Below, piece by piece: positions 1-10,748 of a DNA stretch of 64,000 nucleotides (the first letter of the stretch is position 1; each line of letters opens with the position of its first letter). A model generated the notes under the pieces. The model was not told the origin of the DNA. It saw only the letters and a list, made by a program, of their open reading frames with translations, and made no database searches. The DNA is from Aedes albopictus (Eukaryota > Arthropoda > Insecta > Diptera > Culicidae): contig NC_085137.1 of NCBI RefSeq assembly GCF_035046485.1, positions 315,033,164 to 315,097,163 of the forward strand. The letters run 5' to 3'. A program made the translations under genes and the position numbers.

Positions 1-504
1 CGTAATCAATAAATGATCAATTTCGGTTATTTCTGTCAAATATATTGTGAAATGAAGATAAATAATAGAAGGTTTCGTCAAATTCAACTGTTGCAAGTTA
101 CCCCATAGTGGTTGTCGAATATAATAATGATTTTTTGCATTACTTAGTCGATAAGTTTATCAAACTTTTATCGTTTAGCTAAGCTTACTATAAGGTACCC
201 TAACTGCAAGCAAGGTCATCAGACTTATCGCACTTACCATAAGGGAGAGGTCAAGCACGATTTTCATACTTGTTTTTATGGCATAAAATGAGCAATCCGT
301 TTTAACAGTGTAGCTAAACCATAAACAAAGAAACAAAGCTAACTTTTATACTAAATCGATCTTTGATACACATAATCTCTATAACCGAAATAGTAGGGCA
401 TACTATTTTTTCATTATTATTAGAAAATGCTTCACATTTAGTGTATGTCATGGTGTTGCAAGTTACACCGCTGTTGCAAGTAACCCCGTTTGACGGTATA
501 TGTA
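1..504. other. No gene seen; AT-rich flank with a short dispersed motif
   Basis: No convincing coding frame or RNA gene is visible. The motif GTTGCAAGTTACCCC occurs near 91-105 and in variant forms near 454 and 473, which suggests decayed repeat DNA. The 65-codon minus-strand frame here has no recognisable features and is not called. Confidence 0.5.
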
Positions 505-1036
505 CACTCAAACCTCCATTTAGGTAGGATCCATTTAGGTAAAATCTATTTAGGTCCCTCCATTTAGGTAACGTTACCTAAATGGAATTTGATTGTGTTT
601 ACCATCGTTGATGACGTCAAACCCGACATCAACCTATCATTGACCTGTTTACATTTTGGCCGGCAGACCCAATATAGACCCAACAGTTGTTCGATGTTGG
701 TCCAACAGTGGCCCAACATTTGATAAAAATTGACCCGACTTTGAATAACTTTTCAGTCTGGCGGAATTTTGCAGGGTTTTTCGTGTTTCGTGCCCATCTA
801 GTTATTTGAATTACAAGTCTGACCTGAGACCCTCCAAAACCCCTAAAGCCCCTCCTTTCCTGAGGCTCTCTTGGAAGTGCTATGAAACTCCGCATGACCC
901 CTTTAAATCTCCCAGTCACTCTCCCTTCTTGTACTCCATTTAGGTAATAGACTGAATCCATTTAGGCAATGAATCCATTTAGGTAAAAAATCTATTTAGG
1001 CAGTCCCGACTCATTACCTAAATGGAGGTTTTGGTG
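505..1036. mobile_element. Pogo/Tigger-like MITE, 532 bp
   Basis: The terminal inverted repeats begin CACTCAAACCTCCATTTAGG on the left and CACCAAAACCTCCATTTAGG on the right (read inward). TA dinucleotides flank the element at 503-504 and 1037-1038, matching the TA target of Tc1/mariner/pogo transposases. Sub-terminal copies of CCATTTAGGTA recur near both ends. There is no transposase frame, so it is non-autonomous. The pogo assignment is inferred from the CAC..AACCTC type of terminus. Confidence 0.8.
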
Positions 1037-1159
1037 TAGTGCTGTATAGTGCATGTTGCATTACAACATTGCTAATGAAGGGCAATACAATATTAATTTT
1101 GCTACAGTTTTTTTCGTTTTCTTAGAACCTTTAAAAGCTATCTAATTTGATAATAAGGT

Positions 1160-2010
1160 CGCACCATTTACACTAAAGAAACCCCCAAATGATTTCAGGG
1201 AATAATCTCAGAAAGAATTCTAGGAGGAGCTCTCAAGAAACTTCTGGAGGAATCCATAAAGAAGCTGCTGGATTAATATCTTCAGGAACTGTTGTATGAA
1301 ATCCTGAAGTACCTTCTACAGGTACAGTTGGTTCAAGAGTCTCTCTTAAAGAGATCCCTGCAGAAACTTCTGAAGAAATCTCTTATCGGAATTATTGAGG
1401 AATTTTAGAAGGAAATCCATGAAAAATCCCTCGAAGAAATTCCAGTAGGATTCCCCAAATGAATTCAAATAGGAATCCCAAGGGAATTACAGCAGGAATC
1501 CCTAAAGAAATTCCAGCGGTAATTTATGAAGGAATTCGAGAAGGAAACCCCGAAGGAATTCCAGGAGAAATCATCAAAGGAACTCTAGCAGGAACTCCCG
1601 AAGGAATTCCAAAGGGAATCCCCGAAGGAATCCCAGGAGGAATCTCCGAAGGAATTCCAAGCGTAGTCCTCTAAGGTTTTTCAAGAGGAAACCCTGAAGG
1701 AATTCCAAGAGGAATTTCCATAGGGATTCCAGGAGAAATCACCGAAAAAATCAAGAAGTAATCCATGAAGGTACTCTAGGAACAATCCCTGAATTCCATG
1801 AGCAATTTCCGAAGGAATTCTAGGAGAAATCACCAAAGAAATCCAAGATGGAAATTCAGAAGGAACTCCAGGAGGAATTCACGACGGAATATCAAGAAGA
1901 ATCCCCGAAAGAATTTCAGGAGGAATCCACGAAGGAAGTCCAAGAGGAATCCCCAGAGTAATTTCAGAAAGAATTTTCAAAGGAAATCGAGAATCCTAGA
2001 ATATAGCCCT
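1160..2010. repeat. Degenerate 12-bp GGAATTCC-type minisatellite
   Basis: The tract is built from diverged units close to GGAATYCCNRAR with a 12-bp beat, clearest at 1540-1670. Because 12 is a multiple of three, stop-free frames arise with a four-residue period (GIPE-like). They are repeat by-products, not genes. Confidence 0.8.
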
Positions 2011-2219
2011 AGCCCAGCATTCCGAACCCATCACGCATACTGTGGTGCCGATTAGCCAACTCACGGCAAGCGAGCTTCCGACTCCTCCACACACTCTGTT
2101 CACTTCACTTCGAACCAAATGAGTTTTTTTTTTTCAGAAAATAATCCAGTGGTAGGTATTTTGTCAGGAACTCATCGTGAATGTCTCCAAGTATAACTTT
2201 AGCGATTCAATAAGGAAAT

Positions 2220-2755
2220 TCAGCTAAAATTCCTCCAGGGATTCTTGCTTTATTATTTTCAAAGATTCTAGCTGGAACTTCTCCAGAGATTTCCGCCGAA
2301 ATTTATACACAGATTCTTTCAGAGGTTCCAGTAGTATTCCGCGTTGCATTTCCCCAGAAATTCCACCCGCAATTCCTTCAAGAATTTCTCTAGGATTTTT
2401 CAACGGATCCAGAAATTTCTCCTGAAACATTTCCTACGAGTTTCTCAAGATTTTCAGATTCTTTCAGGATTGTTTCAAGAAAATCCATCAGGATAGAGTA
2501 CCTGGAGGATTTTTTCAAGAACTCTTCTAATGTTTATCAATAAATTCTTTTGGAGTTCCACCACGCGTTTCCTAAGAAGAGTTCCCTGGTATTCCTCCAG
2601 GAATTACCTTCAGCAATTCCTCCTGCGATTCTTTCAGCAATTTCCTTGGAATTCATTCATTTCTTCAGGGATTTTTTTAGTAATTCCTTATGGATAACTT
2701 CTGAAATTTCTTCAGAGATTTCTTTAGAAATATTCCCAGGAACTCTTACAACATT
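2220..2755. repeat. Degenerate TTCCTNNAGGAATT minisatellite, opposite orientation
   Basis: Same family as the preceding tract, read on the other strand: TTCC and TTCAGGAATT words recur at about 12-15 bp spacing. It ends at the TTAA border of the MITE that follows. Confidence 0.7.
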
Positions 2756-2759
2756 TTAA

Positions 2760-2946
2760 GGACAAATATTTAAAAATTTTTTAGAGAACCATTTTAAAGA
2801 AACGTTAAACAGATTTGGTGGAAAATGCATCCTGATGTTGACAATGAACAACCGTCATGATGCATTTTTAGGCATATCCGTTGGCCGGTTCTTTATAACG
2901 GTGCTCTAGAAAATTTGAGCTATTTACTCCAAATATTTCATTTTCA
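2760..2946. mobile_element. TTAA-flanked palindromic MITE (family B, diverged copy)
   Basis: TTAA lies at 2756-2759 and 2947-2950. The interior folds on itself: AGATTTGGTGGAAAATGCATC on one arm answers GATGCATTTTTAGGCATATC on the other. The body matches the better-preserved copy at 15237-15437, including the AACGGTGCTC and TTTACTCCAAATA segments. A four-base TTAA duplication is the hallmark of piggyBac-type transposition. No coding capacity. Confidence 0.7.
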
Positions 2947-3069
2947 TTAAGGTATTTGTTCAAAAGTTATTTCATGGATTATTTCCATAAAGTTCCCTTG
3001 AATAGAATACACCCCTTGTGCATCACTAAAATAAAAATAAAATCAAATAAAATAAAAGCTCCCTTGAAG

Positions 3070-3240
3070 AAAATCGTGCGGGAATTCCTCCAAGAATTCC
3101 TCCTGGAACTCCTTGAGATATTGTTTCAGAAATTTCAGCAAAGGTTATTTTTGAAATTGCACTTGTGATTCCGTCAGAAATGTCTCCTGGGATTCCTCCA
3201 GAGAGTGTTTCAGCAGTTCTTCAGGAAATTGCAATATAAA
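3070..3240. repeat. Degenerate GGAATTCC minisatellite
   Basis: A short tract of TCCTCCAAGAATTCCTCCTGG-like words, same family as at 1160 and 2220. Confidence 0.6.
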
Positions 3241-3363
3241 ATTACTAGAAAAAAATATGAATTTCGAAGGTAATCCTTTAAGGCATCGCTTTCCAATCAT
3301 GGCACTCGCGACTCCCCAGTCAGTCGCCACTCTGCTTTTCATAGAACAAGCGAAGCGCCTTAA

Positions 3364-3712
3364 GGCGAAACTGGAAGCATTTCCTCACTTTTTGGTTTTT
3401 GATTTTTTATTAAATAACGGAGCAATATTTTCAAAATCGGTTTCCGTGCACATGTAGAGTATGAATCAAAGTATCTTCTGATTTTTTTTGTAGTGGAAAA
3501 TGTTTTTCGTATTTGCAGAAAACATTTTTGAACAAAATTTCATAAAAAAATGGTTTCTGCAAAAATAGAAAACATTTTCCATCTCAAAAAAAATCAGAAG
3601 ATACCTTGATCCATACTCTACATGTGCACGGAAACCGATTTTGAAAATATTGCTTCGTTATTAAATTAAAAATCAAAAACCGAAAAAATGAGAAAATGCT
3701 TCCAGTTTCGCC
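3364..3712. mobile_element. TTAA-flanked long-arm MITE (family C), 349 bp
   Basis: Direct TTAA at 3360-3363 and 3713-3716. Ends are perfect inverted copies starting GGCGAAACTGGAAGCATTT. The arms of about 145 bp pair almost throughout, including ACATGTAGAGTATG on the left and CATACTCTACATGT on the right, with a loop near 3510-3565. No transposase. The termini suggest a piggyBac-dependent element. Confidence 0.85.
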
Positions 3713-3716
3713 TTAA

Positions 3717-3995
3717 GGGTTTTCTTAAGGAATCCCTAAAAGAACAGCAAAAGATAACTGTGGATAATTTTATGGAAGGATTTCTGGATTCTGAAGTAAT
3801 AGCTGGAGGAATTTCTGGATATTTCTGAAGAATTTGATTAAAGAATTTCATAAGAAACTTCTGAGGGAATTCCGGATAAAAATCCAATTCTAATAATTCT
3901 GGAAAAATATCTTAAAGAATTTTTGAAGTGGTTTCCGAGGAAATCCCTGAAGAGATTTCTAACGAACACCCTTGAGGAAATTCTGAAGAAATCTT
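3717..3995. repeat. Degenerate GGAATTCC minisatellite
   Basis: Words such as GGAATTTCTGGATATTTCTG and GAGGGAATTCCGG recur. It flanks the family C MITE, which apparently landed in this repeat. Confidence 0.6.
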
Positions 3996-4659
3996 GGCCT
4001 CGGCTTTTAAAATACTAAAGCATTCAAATTATTTGATTTTTCTTTACGAATTTAAATTTTTGTTCAATATTGAGGGTTTGTAATTTTTTGAAAATGTCTT
4101 ACAAAAATACCAAACTTGTCACCAGTTTTAACTTTCTAATACGCCCACGGCCAGAACAAAGGGGGTGAATTGTCGGAGCATAAACCGTTGACAAAAGTGC
4201 CTATGCTGCAGGCCCTTAACGATAAAACGGAACATTGGTAATCCGAAGAAGAAGGCACAATAAATGTGTTCGAAACGTCGGATGAAAACATAAGAATCCG
4301 TTTTTAATTGAAAGAGACTGGAAGCCATTACCCCGAATTTATTTTTTTGATTCAAATGGACAGCAATTCCTTCCTACAATGACAATGGCAATATTGGTAT
4401 ACTTATTTTTGCGACTCCATCCATGATTTGCGCAAGTGCTAATGCTATGCTATCAAATTGATATTGATGTGTTTCAAGAATACTGACATAATATGTTTTT
4501 TTTTTGCGAACTTGTTTGCGGAGTTGGGGTGAAATATTCTGAAATTTTGCTACAATTATAATTCACTTAATAACCTCAGTTTATAATTATTAACTGAGAA
4601 ATGTTTGACTACTTCTGCCTTTCTCGTACATCAAGGTGTGCCTTCTACCCTGATTTTAG
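3996..4659. other. No gene or recognised repeat
   Basis: AT-rich sequence. The 75-codon minus-strand frame at 4128-4355 shows no recognisable motif and is not called. Confidence 0.4.
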
Positions 4660-5027
4660 TACCGTAAGCTGGGGTAAAATTGATCATTCTGGTACTACTT
4701 TATAATTCCATACTAGGAACTTTTAAGCGTCGTAATGATCTCAAACTTTTTATGTCCCTTGGTTCGTAGGTGTCTATAGATGAGTGTAGATTTTTATTTT
4801 TTTGGGGAAAAAAAGTTAGTTTAGCCTTATTTTTTTAGGAATTTGCAATGTGTTTCGATTGCTAATAGGACTAATTCCCGTACATTCTCTGTTTTAACAT
4901 TTTTGTTGAGCCTTGGTTGGGAAGTTATGTAGCTAATCAAAACATGAAATAGTTAAAAAAAAGTTCATATATTGATGAAATAGTCATTTATTGTGATAGA
5001 AATTTCAAAATTTAATTTTGCGTTTAA

Positions 5028-5271
5028 GGACAAACGTCTTGAAATCCCGCTTCCACAGTGCATCAAAACTTCAGACGCACAAATCTCAAGAAGCAAGTTT
5101 CAAACAGCAGTGGTTTTTATTATTCTGTTCTTGCTCACTTGTAATAAGCTTCAAATAAGAAGATCAGGTGCGCTGGTTTTGTTTATGAAAAGATTTGTGC
5201 ACTCGAAATGGTGAGTAGGTACCAAAGTCGGCCATTGTGATGGCTGTTTTGGGATTCTAACAAGTCTGTCC
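5028..5271. mobile_element. TTAA-flanked MITE (family A, copy 1)
   Basis: TTAA at 5024-5027 and 5272-5275. The left terminus is GGACAAACGTCTTGAAATCC; the right terminus, reverse complemented, is GGACAGACTTGTTAGAATCC. Homologous copies lie inverted at 38557-38800 and 59998-60175. All share the internal GACGCACAAATCTCAAGAAG and a segment near the right end containing CAAAGTCGGCCATTGTG. Non-coding. Confidence 0.85.
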
Positions 5272-5439
5272 TTAAAGTATTAAATTCACTAGTTGTAAGA
5301 TTTTAAACGCGTTATTCGGTTTTAGAATAGGAAAATTAAGTGGAGAACGATTTTTTTCTTTCCAATCGATGATTAATTGTATGCTGATCAATTGGGTTCT
5401 TTAGGGGTATCCCGTTTATTTCATAATCTGATTCTCCGC

Positions 5440-5640
5440 CCAAAAATTAGTCAAAATCCAAAATATCATAAATTTTGGAGTCCGGGAACCATTTTTAAAT
5501 TCATTTAAAGGTTGTATGGGGATTTTTTTTTTGTTCGGGTCGAACTGTCACTTTATCGATTGAACTGCCATTCTATCCACGAAAATTAAAACTGTTTTGT
5601 TAATTTAACCATCAAAACAAAGGTATTGGAATCCAATAAA
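5440..5640. repeat. Dispersed repeat, partner at 43490-43740
   Basis: The segment with GGAGTCCGGGAACC followed by an AT-rich stretch and GGTTGTATGGGGA matches the reverse complement of 43490-43740 (GGAGCCCGGGAACC, then GTTTGTATGGGAG). The family is unidentified and lies within the TA-flanked element. Confidence 0.6.
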
Positions 5641-5911
5641 ATCACGTTACACTCAGAAAAATGAGCTCTTTCGATTAGGCTATAGAAAATAGCAATATTT
5701 TATTCACTAAACAACCCAATTTCGCCGATTTTTTTTGAGTTATTTAAATAATTTAAAGTTTAAATTTGTTCAACAAAATTCTGTCACATGGTTCCATGAA
5801 GATCCACTGGGTACTGGTTTTACAGAAATTCTTTTGGCAATATTAGAATTGCCATTGATATTATCCGCAAAAGTTGTTTTAAAGTTATCAATTTGACCCC
5901 GGATTATGGTA

Positions 5912-6525
5912 ATTCTGTTTGATCTAAAATTGGATCATTATTGTCATTAGGTGAATTAATACCATCGATTGTGGTTCTGCGCTCTCATTTTCAAACACTC
6001 AGATGAAAAAAAATAACCCCAACCGCAATACAGGCAAATCGCATTCCTGTCGTGGTTTTATTTTTTTCGCAGAAGGCAGACCTCCTGGGTGCATTCGAAT
6101 TCTTCACTTTTGCAGCTCATCCCGCAGAGTTGCACTGAAACGAGGAACACAATTCAACATCGAGTGCCTGGGCCACACCACGCCGCGCCAAAAGGCGAGA
6201 GTTCAGTTTATTTTCATTGAACTAACTTTGCATGTTGTTCCCACCCGGCCCCCGTCTGGCCGTCGATATTGGTTTGGTACCGCTTTTGCATCACATGCAC
6301 AAGTGGGATTTGTGGAGTGCAAATTATAAACCGTTTTGCCTGGGCCGCTAATTGATTTCAATTAGTCACCCAGAGTCAAAGCCGCCCTCTGTGAGTGCGA
6401 GTGCTACCTACTATTCAACTCGGCACGTCGCGTCGGTCGAATGCGCGTTGCGTTGCGTTGCTTGCCATTTCTGACAGGCCTGATCCTCGACGCGCAGCTT
6501 CCATCCCCTCAGATTAATACCCCGT
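5912..6525. other. No gene seen; non-repetitive flank
   Basis: Higher GC than its surroundings, with no palindromes or tandem units detected. The 108-codon frame at 6003-6329 has no recognisable domain and is not called. It could be old unique sequence. Confidence 0.4.
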
Positions 6526-6617
6526 CACGGTGTGTTTATAGAGCAACTTTAAAACAAAAAAATAAGTAAGTCTGAAATTTTGCCCAGTGATACTTTGGGT
6601 CATTCCATTCAATTTGC

Positions 6618-6643
6618 TGGGTCGGTTGAAATCATCCATCGGG
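6618..6643 (+). repeat. Target-site duplication of the LOA-type LINE, left copy
   Basis: 26 bases starting TGGGTCGGTTGAAATC, identical to 11119-11144. The right foldback arm holds one uninterrupted inverted counterpart near 13000-13025, which confirms the pre-insertion state. Confidence 0.93.
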
Positions 6644-6898
6644 TATCAGGTATCAGAAGGCCGGCTCCAGAGGCACGTTATCCTCCATTTGGGACATTTG
6701 TGCCATCGCCAAAATAACAGCCTATTTCATCATCTACCTGAGGGAAAAGGAAGGAAAAAGGATTTGGATGGGGATAGGGACAGGTAGGGAAATAGGAAAA
6801 ATACCCTGGAAGAGGGTACTAACGCACAAGCGTACCACAATGGGTTCAAACAGCGCCCTGAAAAGGGCACTGTAATAACGCATAAAGCGAAAGAGAGC

Positions 6899-9800
6899 CT
6901 ATAGCTCTTTACCACAGCGGGTTAAGAACAACAGAATATCCTGAAGATTCAGGTTTCTGAAGTCAGTTTCACTTAATAAGTGTTTACCGAATACTCGGAA
7001 ACGCAGTTGCGCGAAAACTGGACAGTTACATATCAAATGATACGAAGTTCCATAATCGGATTCACAGCTATCACAGGCAAATGAATCAGCTTGCTGAATA
7101 TTCGCCATGTGATAGCTGAGTCGGCAGTGGCCAGTCAATGCTTTGACCAGCATGCTGCAATTCTGCTTAGACAGATTAGTTAGATACTTCGCCACCCGTA
7201 GAGATGGCTCAGCACTATACAATTTGGTTTGACGACATGACTCCAAACTATTCCAATATTGTCTGTGTTGAGTGACAGCCCAGGTGTGAATCTGAAGCTT
7301 AATCCAACACTTCGATATCGGAATAGCTGGCTCAGGGCCAATGAAGTCATGTGATGCTCCAGAGCGAGCTAACTCATCAGCCAATTCATTTCCAGCGATG
7401 GAAGAATGACCAGGTACCCATAGAAGGTGAACAGCGTTTGCTGAATTCAGCTCCTCGATTTGAGTTCGACAAGCGATAACTATCTTCGACCTGGAGTTGG
7501 CCGAAGCAAGTGCTTTAATAGCAGCCTGGCTATCTGAACAGAAGTATATTACTTTGCCCATTACGTGCTGCTGAAGTGCTGATTGCACTCCGCACATAAG
7601 AGCAAAGATTTCGGCCTGAAAAACGGTACAGTGTCTATCAAGTGAATAAGACTGATACAGCCTTAGCTCACGAGAATAAACACCAGCACCTGCTCGACCT
7701 TCGAGAAGGGAGCCATCAGTGTAACATACGATGCCGTCTGAAATACTTCTTTCCAGATAACCAGATGTCCACTCTTCCCGGGAAGGGAATTTCGTGGAAA
7801 ATGTCCTATATGGAAAATTACAAGCAATTGTAAGATCACTTGGAGCAAGGACAATTTTGTCCCAATTCACCAAAAGTGGAAACAACGAGGTGTGTGTTGA
7901 ACTGCGGTTCACAGGAGTTTCCTCTAGTAGACCGAGTACCCGTAACCGGTAAGTGCAAGAAAGGGCTTCTTGTTTGAGATGAATGTGTAGTGGGGCAACG
8001 TCAAAGAGAACTTCTAGCGCTGCCGTAGGAGTTGAAGAGAACGCTCCAGACATCGCCATTAAGCACATCCTTTGGAGATGGCCTAATTTTGATTGGACCG
8101 TTCTCACTTCACCCTTTTGCCACCACACAAGACATCCATAAGCCAATATTGGCCGAACCACAGTTGTGTAAATCCATTTGATATACTTGGGTTTTAGACC
8201 CCAAGTTGTACCAAAAGTACGCCGGCATTGCCCGAAGGCCATACAAGCTTTCTTGATTCTGAACTCAATGTGAGGTGTCCAGGAAAGCTTGGAATCAAGA
8301 ATGACTCCAACGTACTTTACCTGTTCAGTCACATCGATTTCAGAATCAAAGAGACGCAAAGGTCGAACGCCATTACGGTTTCGCCTTTCCGTGAAAAGAA
8401 CAATAGATGTTTTACTCGGATTAACCGAAAGGCCATATTGGCGACACCAACCCTCAACTACCTGAAGGGCGTTTTGCATCAGGTCGAAAAGGGTGCTGAT
8501 GCACATACCAACTAACAATGTTAGGTAGTCGTCGGCAAAACCATAAGTAGGAAAACCGCTATTATTGAGTTGCCTCAATAGCGTATCTGCTACGAGATTC
8601 CACAAAAGCGGTGATAAGACCCCCCCTTGGGGGCATCCACAAACACTCAATTTCCTAATCCCTGCTAGACGCAATGTCGAGAAGAGATATCGGTTTTTGA
8701 GCATTTGGTGAATCCAATTGGAAATCATTGGAGATATACCATGACTCCGTGCGGCTTCCAATATGGCATCGAAAGGCACGTTGTCAAAGGCACCCTCGAT
8801 ATCTAAGAAAACACCCAAACAAGATTGCTTTTGAACGAATGCTTTCTCGATATCGTAAACAACCTTGTGTAAAAGAGTCACAGTGGACTTACCAGATTGG
8901 TAGGCATGTTGGTTCACATGAAGAGGCACGTTGGCCAGATGAACATCACGGATATGATGATCCACAATGCGTTCTAAGCATTTCAGAAGAAAAGAGGTCA
9001 AACTGATAGGTCTGAAACTCTTTGCTTCTTCATACGACGCACGACCCACTTTCGGAATAAACTTTACAGTAATATCCCTCCAGGATTTGGGAATATACCC
9101 TGTAGCAAAACTGCAAACAAGTAGTTTTTTCAAAACATGTTTGAAATAATCAAATCCCTTCTGAAGCAAAATAGGATAAATCCCATCTGCCCCAGGAGAT
9201 TTGAAAGGAGCAAAGCTATTAAGAGCCCACTCAATCGATTCTATAGTTACAATACTCCGAGCCGAAGCTAAAGAATCATAACTACAAGAAAAGACATCAG
9301 GATCATCCGAAGATGTAATATCCACACATCCAGGGAAGTGTGTGCTGAATAAGCATTCCAGAACTTCCTCATCAGAGGAAGTCAGATCGCCATTTGGCAA
9401 ACGAAGTTCGTTCACCCGGAAATCCTTAGATTTCGCAAGGATTTTGTTTAACCGACTGACTTCACTCAAGCTGGAAACATTTGTACAAAGGTTTTTCCAG
9501 CCGGATCGTTCAGCAGACCGGAGAGCTTTCCTGTAGGCCTTGCGAGCCGACCTGAAAGCCTCCGAACCAGCCGAACGTCGTCTGTTCCAACTCTTTCTAC
9601 ATTGTTTCCTGAGTTTCGCCAGATCAGAGTTCCACCAAGGGGTTCCTCTTGTGATCTTCACAGACCGTAGAGGGCATGCTTCTTCAAAAGCTTCCATGAT
9701 GAAGGTCGTTGTAGTATCAACGGCATCATCTAAATCACTTGGAGTGTCAATGGATGGTGAATATCCATGAAATTTGGCTGCAACCAAATCAGTATAAAGA

Positions 9801-10543
9801 TCCCAGTTTGTTGACCGAGGATTCCTGAAACGCAATGTTTGCGAAGTAACATTTAAATGTTCAAAAAAGATATAGCGATGGTCAGATAAAGATTCTTCAT
9901 CTGACACATGCCAATTGGTCAGCTCGTGACTAATTCTGCTAGAGCAAAGCGTTATATCTAACACTTCCTCTCTAGCAGATACCATGAAGGTTGGGCGGTT
10001 GCCTATGTTAAGTAATGCAAGATCTGTACTACTTAAGTACTCCATCAAACTGGAGCCTCTCAAGTTAATGTCTGAGCTGCCCCAGATAATATGGTGAGCA
10101 TTAGCATCACTGCCAACAATTAGCGGAAGGCCTTTTGAAGTGCAGTATGTGATGACTTGTTTGAAAGCATCCGTAGGGGATGGTTCATCATGTGGTAAAT
10201 ACACAGAACAATAGACGTATTTCCTGTTGAGGTTTCCAACAGATACATCAATTGTGATAGCACATACATCTCTGGTGGTTAGTTCAGAGATGAGTGTAGC
10301 AACTATTGCGTTGTTGACAAGCACACAGGCTCGAGGCATGACACGCGAGTTTGCCATTTCATGTTTACTGAAAGTGGCAAACACCGGGTTCACAAGGTTT
10401 CCTAGATAGAAATTTCCCTTACGAAAGTAAGGTTCTTGTACCAAGGCCACTTGGGCTGTACCATTTTGCATAAGTCTGCAAAGATTGATCGTTGCTGTTC
10501 TTTTATGCTGAAGATTGATCTGAGCTATCCTAACCGTAGCCAC
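6899..10543 (-). CDS. LINE ORF2: APE-type endonuclease, reverse transcriptase, RNase H
   Basis: A 1,214-codon uninterrupted frame encoding the enzymes of target-primed reverse transcription. Residues ~1-230 are an APE-like endonuclease, with INLQH at the N-terminus, VQEP near 36, SDANAHHIIWG near 145 and SDHR near 220. RT spans ~440-720: SPGADG, DIEGAFD near 581, PQGGVLSPLLWN near 638 and the catalytic FADD near 669. RNase H spans ~938-1065: YTDGS, AEIFAL, CSDSQAA and GHSSIAGNELAD carry the acidic residues and histidine. A C-terminal Cys/His cluster follows GHCRLSYHM. All catalytic motifs look intact, so the copy could be active. The first codon given is GTG; a stop lies nine codons upstream with no ATG between, and the first in-frame ATG is at residue 25, inside the endonuclease. 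Initiation is therefore unusual. Confidence 0.93.
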   Translation of the reverse strand: MATVRIAQINLQHKRTATINLCRLMQNGTAQVALVQEPYFRKGNFYLGNLVNPVFATFSKHEMANSRVMPRACVLVNNAIVATLISELTTRDVCAITIDVSVGNLNRKYVYCSVYLPHDEPSPTDAFKQVITYCTSKGLPLIVGSDANAHHIIWGSSDINLRGSSLMEYLSSTDLALLNIGNRPTFMVSAREEVLDITLCSSRISHELTNWHVSDEESLSDHRYIFFEHLNVTSQTLRFRNPRSTNWDLYTDLVAAKFHGYSPSIDTPSDLDDAVDTTTTFIMEAFEEACPLRSVKITRGTPWWNSDLAKLRKQCRKSWNRRRSAGSEAFRSARKAYRKALRSAERSGWKNLCTNVSSLSEVSRLNKILAKSKDFRVNELRLPNGDLTSSDEEVLECLFSTHFPGCVDITSSDDPDVFSCSYDSLASARSIVTIESIEWALNSFAPFKSPGADGIYPILLQKGFDYFKHVLKKLLVCSFATGYIPKSWRDITVKFIPKVGRASYEEAKSFRPISLTSFLLKCLERIVDHHIRDVHLANVPLHVNQHAYQSGKSTVTLLHKVVYDIEKAFVQKQSCLGVFLDIEGAFDNVPFDAILEAARSHGISPMISNWIHQMLKNRYLFSTLRLAGIRKLSVCGCPQGGVLSPLLWNLVADTLLRQLNNSGFPTYGFADDYLTLLVGMCISTLFDLMQNALQVVEGWCRQYGLSVNPSKTSIVLFTERRNRNGVRPLRLFDSEIDVTEQVKYVGVILDSKLSWTPHIEFRIKKACMAFGQCRRTFGTTWGLKPKYIKWIYTTVVRPILAYGCLVWWQKGEVRTVQSKLGHLQRMCLMAMSGAFSSTPTAALEVLFDVAPLHIHLKQEALSCTYRLRVLGLLEETPVNRSSTHTSLFPLLVNWDKIVLAPSDLTIACNFPYRTFSTKFPSREEWTSGYLERSISDGIVCYTDGSLLEGRAGAGVYSRELRLYQSYSLDRHCTVFQAEIFALMCGVQSALQQHVMGKVIYFCSDSQAAIKALASANSRSKIVIACRTQIEELNSANAVHLLWVPGHSSIAGNELADELARSGASHDFIGPEPAIPISKCWIKLQIHTWAVTQHRQYWNSLESCRQTKLYSAEPSLRVAKYLTNLSKQNCSMLVKALTGHCRLSYHMANIQQADSFACDSCESDYGTSYHLICNCPVFAQLRFRVFGKHLLSETDFRNLNLQDILLFLTRCGKEL

Positions 10544-10748
10544 TACCCAAACTAGGTAAGATTAAACTCTTCGCAACAGCAGCACAACAAAGAACAGCAA
10601 CAATAAAACCAAATCGGTATCGATTGGAAAACGCCAAAGGCGAGGATACACAGAATACACTGTGTAAATCGCATAATGCGAAACCATATAGGTGAAAATT
10701 TAAACTAATTAACAACATCTTCATAATCCCGCCCTTATTTAGCCTCAA
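10530..10748 (-). other. Short frame upstream of and overlapping LINE ORF2
   Basis: A 72-codon frame in the LINE 5' region, rich in hydrophobic residues, whose stop overlaps the start of the ORF2 frame by about 14 bases in a different register. It has no gag-like zinc knuckles and is far too short for a usual ORF1. It could act as a leader for reinitiation or frameshifting into ORF2, or be meaningless. Confidence 0.25.

Larger units (their letters stand above)
4662..5909. mobile_element. TA-flanked DNA element, ~1.25 kb
   Basis: The left end reads CCGTAAGCTGGGGTAAAATT; the right end, reverse complemented, reads CCATAATCCGGGGTCAAATT. This is an imperfect inverted repeat of about 25 bp, flanked by TA at 4660-4661 and 5910-5911. 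There is no transposase frame. It contains the TTAA MITE at 5028-5271, so it is the older insertion. Confidence 0.7.

Noticed and set aside
6899..10543. Host gene encoding an RNase H protein
   Set aside because: The full endonuclease-RT-RNase H order and the 26-bp target duplication show that it is a LINE.
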